Of a DNA stretch of 5,212 nucleotides, positions 1-5,006 are shown one piece after another. Within the stretch, counting starts at the first letter, position 1, and the number at the start of each line of letters is the position of its first letter. The notes under the pieces are model-generated. The model made no database searches. It saw only the letters and a list, made by a program, of their open reading frames with translations, and was not told the origin of the DNA. The position numbers and the translations under genes are program-made. Source of the DNA: Pelobacter sp. UBA5610 (lineage in GTDB: Bacteria > Desulfobacterota > Desulfuromonadia > Desulfuromonadales > Syntrophotaleaceae); assembly GCA_002424645.1 (NCBI GenBank), contig DIKU01000054.1, positions 1 through 5,212 on the forward strand. The letters run 5' to 3'.

Positions 1-61
1 GGAGGAGCTTATGGCCGCCGCGGACGACATGGGCATCTGGCGCCGCAATAACTGCCGCTGA
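1..61 (+). CDS. C-terminal end of an unidentified protein (acetate kinase is a weak possibility)
   Basis: The reading frame beginning at base 2 is open and ends with TGA at 59-61, giving the tail EELMAAADDMGIWRRNNCR. No start is in the window, so this is a partial gene. Codon use is GC-rich like the neighbouring genes. Acetate kinases often end in a motif like (T)-(N/D)-E-E-L-M-I-A-x-D followed by a short variable tail, and the EELMAAADD part resembles that. Together with the pta gene downstream this makes ackA a reasonable guess, but 19 residues cannot settle it. No clear terminator follows the stop. The next gene starts 358 bases away behind its own promoter, so it is probably a separate transcription unit. 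Confidence 0.6.
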   Translation, partial: EELMAAADDMGIWRRNNCR

Positions 62-77
62 CCGGTGCAATATTTGT

Positions 78-104
78 TGCAGGAGACAGGTATGTTGCAT
101 CCCC
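78..104 (+). promoter_or_regulatory. Candidate activator site (UAS) for the pta sigma-54 promoter
   Basis: TGCAGGAG (78-85) is followed after 6 bases by ATGTTGCATCCCC (92-104). The same two blocks occur upstream of the alcohol dehydrogenase at 3501-3521, there directly abutting. The second block starts 97 bases before the -12 GC here and 98 bases before it there. Relative to the predicted start site near 202 this is about -124 to -98, a usual place for NtrC-type enhancers. TGTTGCA (93-99) and TGAAACA (106-112) also form an imperfect dyad. Binding by the regulator encoded at 1571 is inferred. Confidence 0.5.
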
Positions 105-175
105 TTGAAACAATGAAAACAGAAGATGAAAATGAAAGCTATTGAAATAATTGTGATTTTTTGAATAACTCAGGG

Positions 176-191
176 TGGTATGGTCGCTGCA
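176..191 (+). promoter_or_regulatory. Sigma-54 (-24/-12) promoter of pta
   Basis: TGGTATGGTCGCTGCA matches the sigma-54 consensus TGGCACG-N4-TTGCW at most fixed positions. GG lies at 177-178 and GC at 189-190 with exactly ten bases between them. Transcription is expected to begin around base 202, leaving a long, structured 5' leader before pta. It closely resembles the alcohol dehydrogenase promoter at 3594 (both TGGTA...CTGCW). Confidence 0.7.
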
Positions 192-210
192 ATCTGTATT
201 TACCGTGATG

Positions 211-261
211 CTGCCATCCAGGCATCAAGCGGTTTCGGCTGCGTGTAGCCATGTATGGCAG
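211..261 (+). promoter_or_regulatory. Leader stem-loop 1 upstream of pta
   Basis: CTGCCAT (211-217) pairs with ATGGCAG (255-261), a perfect 7-bp stem. The loop contains a nested GGCT (237-240)/AGCC (247-250) stem. It lies just downstream of the predicted sigma-54 start site, so it would be part of the pta leader RNA. No known riboswitch class is recognised. Confidence 0.4.
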
Positions 262-282
262 GTAGTGCCGATGTTGCCGGGT

Positions 283-343
283 AGAGGCGGCGCTCCCCCT
301 TGTCCTCCCAGATGATGAAATACATAGGGGAGGCGCCGCCTCT
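283..343 (+). promoter_or_regulatory. Strong GC-rich leader stem-loop 2 upstream of pta
   Basis: AGAGGCGGCGC (283-293) is perfectly complementary to GCGCCGCCTCT (333-343). The stem continues inward with TCCCC (294-298)/GGGGA (327-331) past one bulged G at 332. That gives about 16 base pairs with a loop of about 28 bases. No T-tract follows on either strand, so it does not look like a classical intrinsic terminator. Position in the pta leader suggests RNA stability, processing or attenuation, but the function is unknown. Confidence 0.65.
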
Positions 344-419
344 TAAATCAGGTTTGTATGCAACAACAGCAGAGCGCGAAGTTACCGTTACCGATTAAAG
401 AATCCATCGAGGGGAAGAC

Positions 420-1421
420 ATGGACCTGATTGCGCAGATCAAGCAAAACGCCCGCCGCCAGCCGCAAACCATCGTGTTGCCGGAAAGTTACGATGATCGC
501 ATGCTGCTGGCCGCCGATCAAATAACCTCCGAGGGACTGGCCCGGATTGTGCTGCTCGGTGACCCGGAGGCCCTCAGGGGCAGGGCGGCCGCGATCGGTG
601 CCGATCTGGGCGGGGTTACCTTGCTGGCGCCCGCCGCCAGTCCCCGGCTGCAGGACTATGTCGATGAACTGGTGGCCCTGCGTAAGCACAAGGGACTTGC
701 CGCTGACGCGGCATGCAAACATCTGCTGGCGTTTGACCAGTTGTATTTTGCGGCCATGATGGTGCGCAAAGGCGATGCCGACGGCGCTGTGGCCGGGGCT
801 TTCAACAGTACCGGCGATGTGCTGAGGGCGGCGCTGCAGGTGGTGGGGACCGCTGACGGCATCCGTACCGTATCCTCGGTCATGCTGATGGTGACCCCCA
901 ATCAGACGTTGGGAGAAAACGGCACCCTGCTGTTCGCCGACTGCGTGGTCAATCCCAGACCCGATGCGCAGGCCCTGGCCGAAATCGCCGTGACCACCGC
1001 CAGAAGCTGCCGGAGTCTGCTCGGGGTGGAGGCGCGGGTGGCGCTGCTGTCTTTTTCCACCATGGGCAGTGCCAGCCACGAGGAGGTGGACAGGGTGCGT
1101 CAGGCCCTGGACATCGCTCGCCGCCTTGCACCGGATGTGCTTATCGACGGGGAAATGCAGTTGGATGCCGCTATCGTGCCTCATGTCGCCGGCCAGAAAG
1201 CGCCGGATTCGCCGGTCGCCGGGCGTGCCAATACCCTGATCTTTCCCGATCTCAATGCCGGAAATATCGGTTACAAACTGACCGAGCGCATCGCCGGTGC
1301 AAAGGTTGCCGGTTTGATGGTGCAGGGGCTGGCCAAGCCGGTCAACGACATGTCCCGCGGCTGTTCGGTGGAGGATATCGTCAGTACCGTGGCCATGACC
1401 GCCGTGCAGGCCCAGGGATGA
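420..1421 (+). CDS. pta: Phosphate acetyltransferase (short, single-domain form)
   Basis: Interconverts acetyl-CoA plus phosphate with acetyl phosphate plus CoA (EC 2.3.1.8) in the cytoplasm; with acetate kinase this gives ATP and acetate. The 333-residue product matches the short Pta class, without the N-terminal regulatory domains of the E. coli type. Visible family motifs are PESYDDRML (21-29), LRKHKG (87-92), the Gly/Asp-rich block GDADGAVAGAFNSTGDVLR (118-136), IDGEMQLDAA (242-251), KAPDSPVAGRANTLIFPDLN (260-279) and the signature KPVNDMSRGCSVEDIV (306-321). By comparison with Methanosarcina thermophila Pta, Ser312, Arg313 and Asp319 match its Ser309, Arg310 and Asp316, and Arg88 and Arg136 match its substrate-binding arginines. 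One oddity is SFSTMGSA (211-218), where most homologues have SFSTKGSA. The start is supported by GAGGGGA at 409-415, four bases before ATG. A sigma-54 promoter lies at 176-191. The close homologue phosphate butyryltransferase is less likely given the signature. Confidence 0.95.
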   Translation: MDLIAQIKQNARRQPQTIVLPESYDDRMLLAADQITSEGLARIVLLGDPEALRGRAAAIGADLGGVTLLAPAASPRLQDYVDELVALRKHKGLAADAACKHLLAFDQLYFAAMMVRKGDADGAVAGAFNSTGDVLRAALQVVGTADGIRTVSSVMLMVTPNQTLGENGTLLFADCVVNPRPDAQALAEIAVTTARSCRSLLGVEARVALLSFSTMGSASHEEVDRVRQALDIARRLAPDVLIDGEMQLDAAIVPHVAGQKAPDSPVAGRANTLIFPDLNAGNIGYKLTERIAGAKVAGLMVQGLAKPVNDMSRGCSVEDIVSTVAMTAVQAQG

Positions 1422-1468
1422 ACGCTGCATGAGCCTATGATCAGCACTTTTCTGGTAAAAAGAGGCAA

Positions 1469-1484
1469 TGGCAGGTAAAATGCT
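1469..1484 (+). promoter_or_regulatory. Sigma-54 (-24/-12) promoter of the response regulator gene
   Basis: TGGCAGGTAAAATGCT has GG at 1470-1471 and GC at 1482-1483 separated by exactly ten bases. It keeps TGGCA and TGCT of the consensus TGGCACG-N4-TTGCW. The predicted start is near 1495, about 76 bases before the ATG at 1571. It implies that the activator gene is itself controlled by a sigma-54 activator, possibly itself. Confidence 0.65.
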
Positions 1485-1520
1485 TTTGTCCCCGGGCAAT
1501 AATCCCGCATACATGAAGCA

Positions 1521-1544
1521 GGTGGGCAGCTGACCCTGCCCATC
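1521..1544 (+). promoter_or_regulatory. Hairpin in the 5' leader of the response regulator
   Basis: TGGGCAG (1523-1529) and CTGCCCA (1536-1542) form a perfect 7-bp stem with a 6-base loop, extendable by a wobble and a G-C pair. No T-tract follows, so it is a poor intrinsic terminator for pta. It falls between the predicted sigma-54 start (about 1495) and the ribosome binding site (1562-1566). An RNA-level role is possible but unproven. Confidence 0.45.
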
Positions 1545-1570
1545 AATCCCATCTGAAAGACGAGGAAAAC

Positions 1571-2995
1571 ATGGCGCCTGTCTGTGACAACCTGCCCGTT
1601 CTGCTGGTCGATGATGAGCCCAATATACTTTTCAGCTCCCGCACCATTCTGCGCAGTGCCGGTATCCGCGAGGTAGAAACCTGCGATGACAGCCGCATGG
1701 TTATGTCGTTGCTGGCCAAGCGCAACTTCGGGGTCGTCGTCCTTGACCTGTTCATGCCCCATGTTTCCGGCCAGGAACTGCTGGTCGATATCTGTCGTAA
1801 ATACCCGCATATCCCGGTACTCATCATGACCGCCAGCGACGAGCTGGACCTGGCGGTGCAGTGCATGAAGACGGGGGCTCACGATTACCTGGTGAAACCG
1901 GTAGATAAAACCCGCTTTGTGACCAGTGTGCAACGCACCCTGGAATTGTGCAACCTGCGCAACGAGGTTCACCTGCTCAAGGAACAACTTCTTTCGGATC
2001 AGCTCGAACATCCGGAAGTATTCGCGCCCATCATCACCTGCAGCAAGAAGATGACCGGCATTTTCCGGTATATGGAGGTCATCGCCTGTTCCCGCCAGCC
2101 GATTCTCATTACCGGCGAAACCGGCGTCGGCAAGGAGCTGTTTGCCACCGCCATTCATCAACTCAGCGGTCTTTCCGGCAAGCTGGTGTGCGTCAATGTC
2201 GCAGGGCTGGATGATAACCTGTTTTCCGATACCCTGTTCGGCCACGAGCGCGGCGCCTTTACCGGTGCCGACAGGCCGCGGGCCGGCCTGATCTCCCAGG
2301 CGGCCGGAGGCACCCTGTTCCTTGACGAAATCGGCGATCTCAAGGAAGCTTCCCAGGTCAAACTACTGCGTCTTTTGCAGGAGGGGGAGTATTATCCCAT
2401 CGGCTCCGATGTCCCCCGCAAGAGCGATGCCCGGGTGGTGGTCGCCACCAACAAGAACCTGCAGCAGATGATGGTCAAAGAGCAGTTTCGCAGCGACCTG
2501 TATTATCGGCTCTGCGCGCACCATGTCCATATTCCGCCCCTGCGCGAGCGGATCGAAGACATCCCCTTCCTGCTCGACTATTTTGTCAGCAGGGCGGCCC
2601 GGGAATTTCATAAAAAAACACCGACCTCCAATCCGGAAATGTCTCGCCTGCTCGGAACCTATGCCTTCCCCGGCAATGTGCGGGAGTTGCAGGCCATGGT
2701 TTACGATGCCGTCGCCCGGCATCAGACCGGTGTGCTCTCCATGGACAGCTTTAAAAATATCATCTGTCGCGAGCAGGTCGAACTGTCTCCCCCTCTGAAT
2801 GCAGAGGGGCCCGATGCGGAGCGACTGCGCAGTCTCTTCGGCCGGTTTCCCACCCTCAAGGAGATGACCGGTCTGCTGGTCACCTCTGCCATGGAGCTGG
2901 CCAAGGGCAACCAGGGCGTCGCCAGCACTTTGCTGGGCATTTCCCGCCAGGCCCTCAATCAGCGTCTCAAACGGCAGGAGCAGGCCGACGATTGA
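1571..2995 (+). CDS. Sigma-54-dependent response regulator (NtrC family transcriptional activator)
   Basis: A 474-residue cytoplasmic two-component activator with the full three-domain layout. The receiver domain (about 8-125) has the acidic pair Asp14/Asp15, the phospho-acceptor Asp59 in VVVLDLFMP, Thr87 in IMTAS and Lys109 in LVKP. The AAA+ domain (about 153-385) has Walker A GETGVGKE (182-189), the sigma-54-contacting GAFTGA loop (228-233), Walker B GGTLFLDEIGDL (246-257), sensor I Asn294, arginine-finger region FRSDLYYRL (306-314) and sensor II FPGNVREL (366-373). A Fis-type helix-turn-helix lies near 448-468 (QGVASTLLGISRQALNQRLK). All residues needed for phosphorylation, ATP hydrolysis and sigma-54 engagement look intact. 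GAGGA at 1562-1566 supports the ATG. It sits between pta and an alcohol dehydrogenase, and sigma-54 promoters precede all three genes, so these are its likely targets. The partner histidine kinase is not in the window. The inducing signal cannot be read from the sequence. Confidence 0.95.
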   Translation: MAPVCDNLPVLLVDDEPNILFSSRTILRSAGIREVETCDDSRMVMSLLAKRNFGVVVLDLFMPHVSGQELLVDICRKYPHIPVLIMTASDELDLAVQCMKTGAHDYLVKPVDKTRFVTSVQRTLELCNLRNEVHLLKEQLLSDQLEHPEVFAPIITCSKKMTGIFRYMEVIACSRQPILITGETGVGKELFATAIHQLSGLSGKLVCVNVAGLDDNLFSDTLFGHERGAFTGADRPRAGLISQAAGGTLFLDEIGDLKEASQVKLLRLLQEGEYYPIGSDVPRKSDARVVVATNKNLQQMMVKEQFRSDLYYRLCAHHVHIPPLRERIEDIPFLLDYFVSRAAREFHKKTPTSNPEMSRLLGTYAFPGNVRELQAMVYDAVARHQTGVLSMDSFKNIICREQVELSPPLNAEGPDAERLRSLFGRFPTLKEMTGLLVTSAMELAKGNQGVASTLLGISRQALNQRLKRQEQADD

Positions 2996-3057
2996 AATCC
3001 GTCATCATGGGTTAATCCTGAGCATACTGCCTCACGAAAATCTTAAAAACAAAGCAT

Positions 3058-3193
3058 TCACCACGAAGATCACAGAGGGCATGGAGAAACTCCGTCATTT
3101 TTTTACCACCCGTTTGCTTCGTGCACTGCAAACACGGAGAACTCAGCTTAAATTCAAAAGTTAATAGATTTTTCTCTGTATTCACTGCGGTAA
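3058..3193. repeat. Possible decayed intergenic repeat with opposed ends
   Basis: The left part (3058-3089) contains CACCACGAAGATCACAGAG and then GGAGAAA. The right part (about 3168-3193) reads, on the opposite strand, as TACCGCAGTGAATACAGAG followed by AAAAA. AACACGGAGAACTCAG at 3131-3146 has the same flavour. The ACCACGAAG/CACAGAG/CACGGAG style recalls dispersed intergenic repeats seen in many deltaproteobacterial genomes. The match is degenerate and recalled rather than searched. Confidence 0.25.
3083..3104 (+). terminator. Weak intrinsic terminator candidate after the response regulator
   Basis: GGAG (3083-3086), an AAA loop and CTCC (3090-3093) form a short stem, followed four bases later by seven T residues (3098-3104). 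The stem is short and the T-run is displaced, so termination may be inefficient. It lies 88 bases after the stop codon and no better terminator is visible nearby. Confidence 0.3.
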
Positions 3194-3319
3194 TTAGATT
3201 TTTGTGCTGTAGATTATCGAGCTTTTGTAAAATATATTATCTCTGCCTTCCTCGTTGTCTTTTCCCGGTTGGATCCGCCTTATCTACCTTGGTTGCAGGA
3301 CTTTTTTGCAGTTTTTTTC

Positions 3320-3372
3320 CCGGATAAGGCCGTCCTTCCGTGGATTGGATGATTTCTCTCCGGATTAGGCCG
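3320..3372. repeat. Pair of direct repeats CCGGATWAGGCCG, 40 bases apart
   Basis: CCGGATAAGGCCG at 3320-3332 and CCGGATTAGGCCG at 3360-3372 differ at one base. Their starts are 40 bases apart, close to four helical turns, so both copies would face roughly the same side of the DNA. An inverted partial copy (GCCTTATC) lies at 3277-3284. They sit about 250-300 bases upstream of the predicted dehydrogenase start and could bind a distal regulator. This role is inferred. Confidence 0.5.
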
Positions 3373-3451
3373 ACGCCTCAACCTATCTTGCTCATTCATC
3401 AACTTTTCTTGCATCTTTGCTTTGCCCCTTGTACATGTCTCGCTTGACTCC

Positions 3452-3469
3452 CGGTTACCCGCATAACCG
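3452..3469. promoter_or_regulatory. Perfect dyad CGGTTA-N6-TAACCG, possible regulator site
   Basis: CGGTTA (3452-3457) and TAACCG (3464-3469) are perfect inverted repeats with a 6-base spacer (CCCGCA). The 18-base dyad size fits a dimeric helix-turn-helix protein. It is centred about 160 bases upstream of the predicted sigma-54 start near 3620, within the usual enhancer range. Whether it is bound by the regulator at 1571 or another protein is unknown. No second exact copy was seen in the window. Confidence 0.45.
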
Positions 3470-3471
3470 AC

Positions 3472-3521
3472 TCTCCATGCAGGGATCTCCCCTGTGCCCA
3501 TGCAGGAGATGTTGCACCCCC
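3472..3521. promoter_or_regulatory. Candidate activator site (UAS) cluster for the alcohol dehydrogenase promoter
   Basis: An outer inverted repeat pairs TCTCC-A-TGCA (3472-3481) with TGCAGGAGA (3501-3509). An inner one pairs CAGGG (3480-3484) with CCCTG (3490-3494). CCATGCAGG occurs twice in direct orientation (3475... equivalent start 3475/3476 region and 3498-3506), 23 bases apart. The right part, TGCAGGAG then ATGTTGCACCCCC (3501-3521), repeats the motif found upstream of pta at 78-104 and lies at -119 to -99 from the predicted start. Enhancer function for the NtrC-type regulator is inferred from position and sharing. Confidence 0.5.
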
Positions 3522-3551
3522 GAGGTTGTTCCCGCCACCAATTTATGTCTG

Positions 3552-3564
3552 CAAGTACTTGAAA
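3552..3564 (-). promoter_or_regulatory. Possible IHF site between activator sites and promoter
   Basis: Read on the minus strand, TTTCAAGTACTTG matches the IHF core consensus WATCAA-N4-TTR at all but one fixed position. It lies between the putative activator sites (to 3521) and the sigma-54 promoter (3594), where IHF-driven bending is typical. The same bases contain the perfect palindrome CAAGTACTTG (3552-3561), an alternative reading. Confidence 0.3.
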
Positions 3565-3593
3565 ATACATGTTGTTTTCGCGTTTACGGGTTT

Positions 3594-3609
3594 TGGTACA
3601 TTCTCTGCT
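3594..3609 (+). promoter_or_regulatory. Sigma-54 (-24/-12) promoter of the alcohol dehydrogenase gene
   Basis: TGGTACATTCTCTGCT has GG at 3595-3596 and GC at 3607-3608 with exactly ten bases between, and agrees with TGGCACG-N4-TTGCW at most fixed positions. Transcription would begin near 3620, about 115 bases before the ATG. It nearly duplicates the pta promoter pattern. Confidence 0.75.
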
Positions 3610-3734
3610 CTTGTTTCAGGCGTACCACAAATGATTACCAGGAGGAGGACGCATCTGCGGTCCGCTGTTATGTGGCATGTCGGAACGATCTGCATGCTTT
3701 TTTAAACCCGAAAACAAGAGAAGGAGAATGCATC

Positions 3735-4904
3735 ATGGGAGCAATGGCAGAACAGGTATATGGCTTTTTCATGCCCTCCACTTCGCTGCTCGGTAACGGC
3801 GCAGTGAAGGAAATCGGCAACCAGGCCAAGGTCCTCGGTGGCACCAAGGCCCTGATCGTTACCGACATCGGTCTGGTCAAACTCGGCATGGTCGATAAGG
3901 TTAAAGGCTATCTTGAGGCGGCCGGCATACAGGTTGCAGTGTTTGACGGTGTAGAACCCAATCCTACCGACATCAATGTGCGCGATTGTCTGAAAGTCTG
4001 GCAGGAAAATAACTGTGATCTGCTCATTACCTTCGGCGGCGGCAGTTCCCACGACTGCGGCAAAGGCATGGGTATTATGGCTACCAGCGGCGGCGATATT
4101 CGCGACTGGGCCGGTATCGATACCCTGGCGAGCGCTCTGCCGCCCTATATCTCCATCAACACCACCGCCGGTACCGCCAGCGAAATGACCCGTTTTGCGG
4201 TCGTCACCAATACCGATACCCACGTCAAGATGATCTATGCCGACGCGCGGTTGACCGCCGACGTGGCCATCAACGACCCGTCCCTGATGGTCGGCTTGCC
4301 CCCGTCACTGACCGCCGCTACCGGTATGGACGCCCTGACCCATGCCGTGGAAGCCTACGTCACCACCCTGATGTCCAACCCCATCACCGATGCTTGCGCT
4401 ATCCAGGCCATTACCCTTATCGGTAAATGGCTGCGCAAGGCGGTGGCCAACGGCGCAGACATGGAAGCCCGCGACGCCATGGCCTACGCCGAATATCTCG
4501 CCGGCATGGCTTTCAACAGCGCCGGCCTCGGCATCGTTCATTCCATGGCCCATCAGCCCGGCAGTCTGCTCGGCAAGCCCCATGGCGTGTGCAACGCCAT
4601 CTGCCTGCCGGTGGTGTGTGAATTCAACCTCATGGCCAATGCCGAAAAATACGCCCATGTGGCCCAATTGCTGGGCGAAGATATCTCCGGACTGAACACC
4701 ATGGACGCCGCCGAAAAAGCCCTGACCGCTATTCGCCGCCTGTCCAAAGATGTCGGCATCCCCTCGGGCCTGGCTGAAATCGGCGTGACCGAAAAGGATA
4801 TTCCATTCATGGCCGAAAATGCCCTGAAGGATGTCTGTACCCTGTTCAATCCCCGTACCGTCAAGCTGGACGACCTGGTCAACCTGTACAAAAAGGCTCT
4901 GTAA
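3735..4904 (+). CDS. Iron-containing alcohol dehydrogenase (group III, NAD-type)
   Basis: A cytoplasmic 389-residue dehydrogenase that interconverts a primary alcohol and its aldehyde; ethanol/acetaldehyde is the likely pair, though family members also use propanediols, butanol or methanol. The N-terminal nucleotide domain (about 1-185) has VTD with Asp44, the position that favours NAD over NADP in E. coli FucO, and the GGGS loop (101-104). The C-terminal helical domain carries the metal ligands Asp199 and His203 (GMDALTHAVEAY), His269 (IVHSMAH) and His283 (KPHGVCNA), matching FucO Asp196, His200, His263 and His277; His273 matches the catalytic FucO His267. Length is normal and nothing is missing. 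The frame is open from 3417, but ATG 3735 is chosen because AAGGAG (3721-3726) lies eight bases before it and the protein begins as family members do; ATG 3744 is an alternative. A sigma-54 promoter is at 3594-3609 and a strong hairpin follows the stop. Confidence 0.95.
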   Translation: MGAMAEQVYGFFMPSTSLLGNGAVKEIGNQAKVLGGTKALIVTDIGLVKLGMVDKVKGYLEAAGIQVAVFDGVEPNPTDINVRDCLKVWQENNCDLLITFGGGSSHDCGKGMGIMATSGGDIRDWAGIDTLASALPPYISINTTAGTASEMTRFAVVTNTDTHVKMIYADARLTADVAINDPSLMVGLPPSLTAATGMDALTHAVEAYVTTLMSNPITDACAIQAITLIGKWLRKAVANGADMEARDAMAYAEYLAGMAFNSAGLGIVHSMAHQPGSLLGKPHGVCNAICLPVVCEFNLMANAEKYAHVAQLLGEDISGLNTMDAAEKALTAIRRLSKDVGIPSGLAEIGVTEKDIPFMAENALKDVCTLFNPRTVKLDDLVNLYKKAL

Positions 4905-4909
4905 TATCC

Positions 4910-4948
4910 GGCGGGGCGCCGTATGCAGACTGCGCCCCGCTTCGCTTT
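4910..4948 (+). terminator. Hairpin after the alcohol dehydrogenase, probable terminator
   Basis: GCGGGGCGC (4911-4919) and GCGCCCCGC (4932-4940) form a perfect 9-bp GC-rich stem with a 12-base loop. The following TTCGCTTT is only a modest T-tract, so some read-through into the gene at 5007 is possible. It begins six bases after the stop codon. Confidence 0.6.
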
Positions 4949-5006
4949 CACCCGGTTTTTAATGCACGTATTTTGGTCCCGCCAGGGGCACTGTGGAGGC
5001 AGGAAT

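Larger units (their letters stand above)
62..419 (+). other. Regulatory intergenic region upstream of pta
   Basis: These 358 bases contain no convincing gene. The first part (about 105-170) is AT-rich with A- and T-tracts, unlike the GC-rich genes around it. It holds an upstream motif at 78-104, a sigma-54 promoter at 176-191 and then a leader of about 218 nucleotides. The leader contains two large inverted repeats (211-261 and 283-343) and a tandem GTTACC pair at 381-392. Only very short ORFs are present. Confidence 0.75.
2996..3734 (+). other. Long regulatory intergenic region upstream of the alcohol dehydrogenase
   Basis: These 739 bases carry no convincing gene. The first 350 are AT- and T-rich, with a weak terminator-like hairpin (3083-3104) and possible remnants of a dispersed repeat (3058-3193). 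The second half is more structured: direct repeats at 3320-3332 and 3360-3372, dyads at 3452-3469 and 3472-3509, an activator-site candidate at 3501-3521, a possible IHF site at 3552-3564 and a sigma-54 promoter at 3594-3609. The last ~115 bases form the leader of the dehydrogenase mRNA. Confidence 0.75.

Noticed and set aside
283..343. The strong pta-leader hairpin as an intrinsic terminator
   Set aside because: No T-tract follows on the plus strand and none precedes it for the minus strand, so it is better described as a leader structure.
348..1514. A 388-codon open frame on the minus strand across pta
   Set aside because: It lies opposite a clearly conserved gene, its translation is rich in His, Gly and Gln as is typical of antisense frames in GC-rich DNA, and it has no recognisable domain.
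1271..2245. A 324-codon minus-strand frame across the end of pta and the start of the regulator
   Set aside because: It spans two real genes and the promoter between them, shows no family motif, and is explained by the GC-rich codon pattern of the plus-strand genes.
3121..3327. A 68-codon plus-strand ORF in the intergenic region
   Set aside because: Phe-, Cys- and Ser-rich translation of T-rich DNA, no ribosome binding site before the ATG, and no recognisable domain.
3417..3734. N-terminal extension of the alcohol dehydrogenase frame back to 3417
   Set aside because: The extension would cover the sigma-54 promoter and repeats and is not like the family. ATG 3735 has a well placed AAGGAG and gives the usual protein length.
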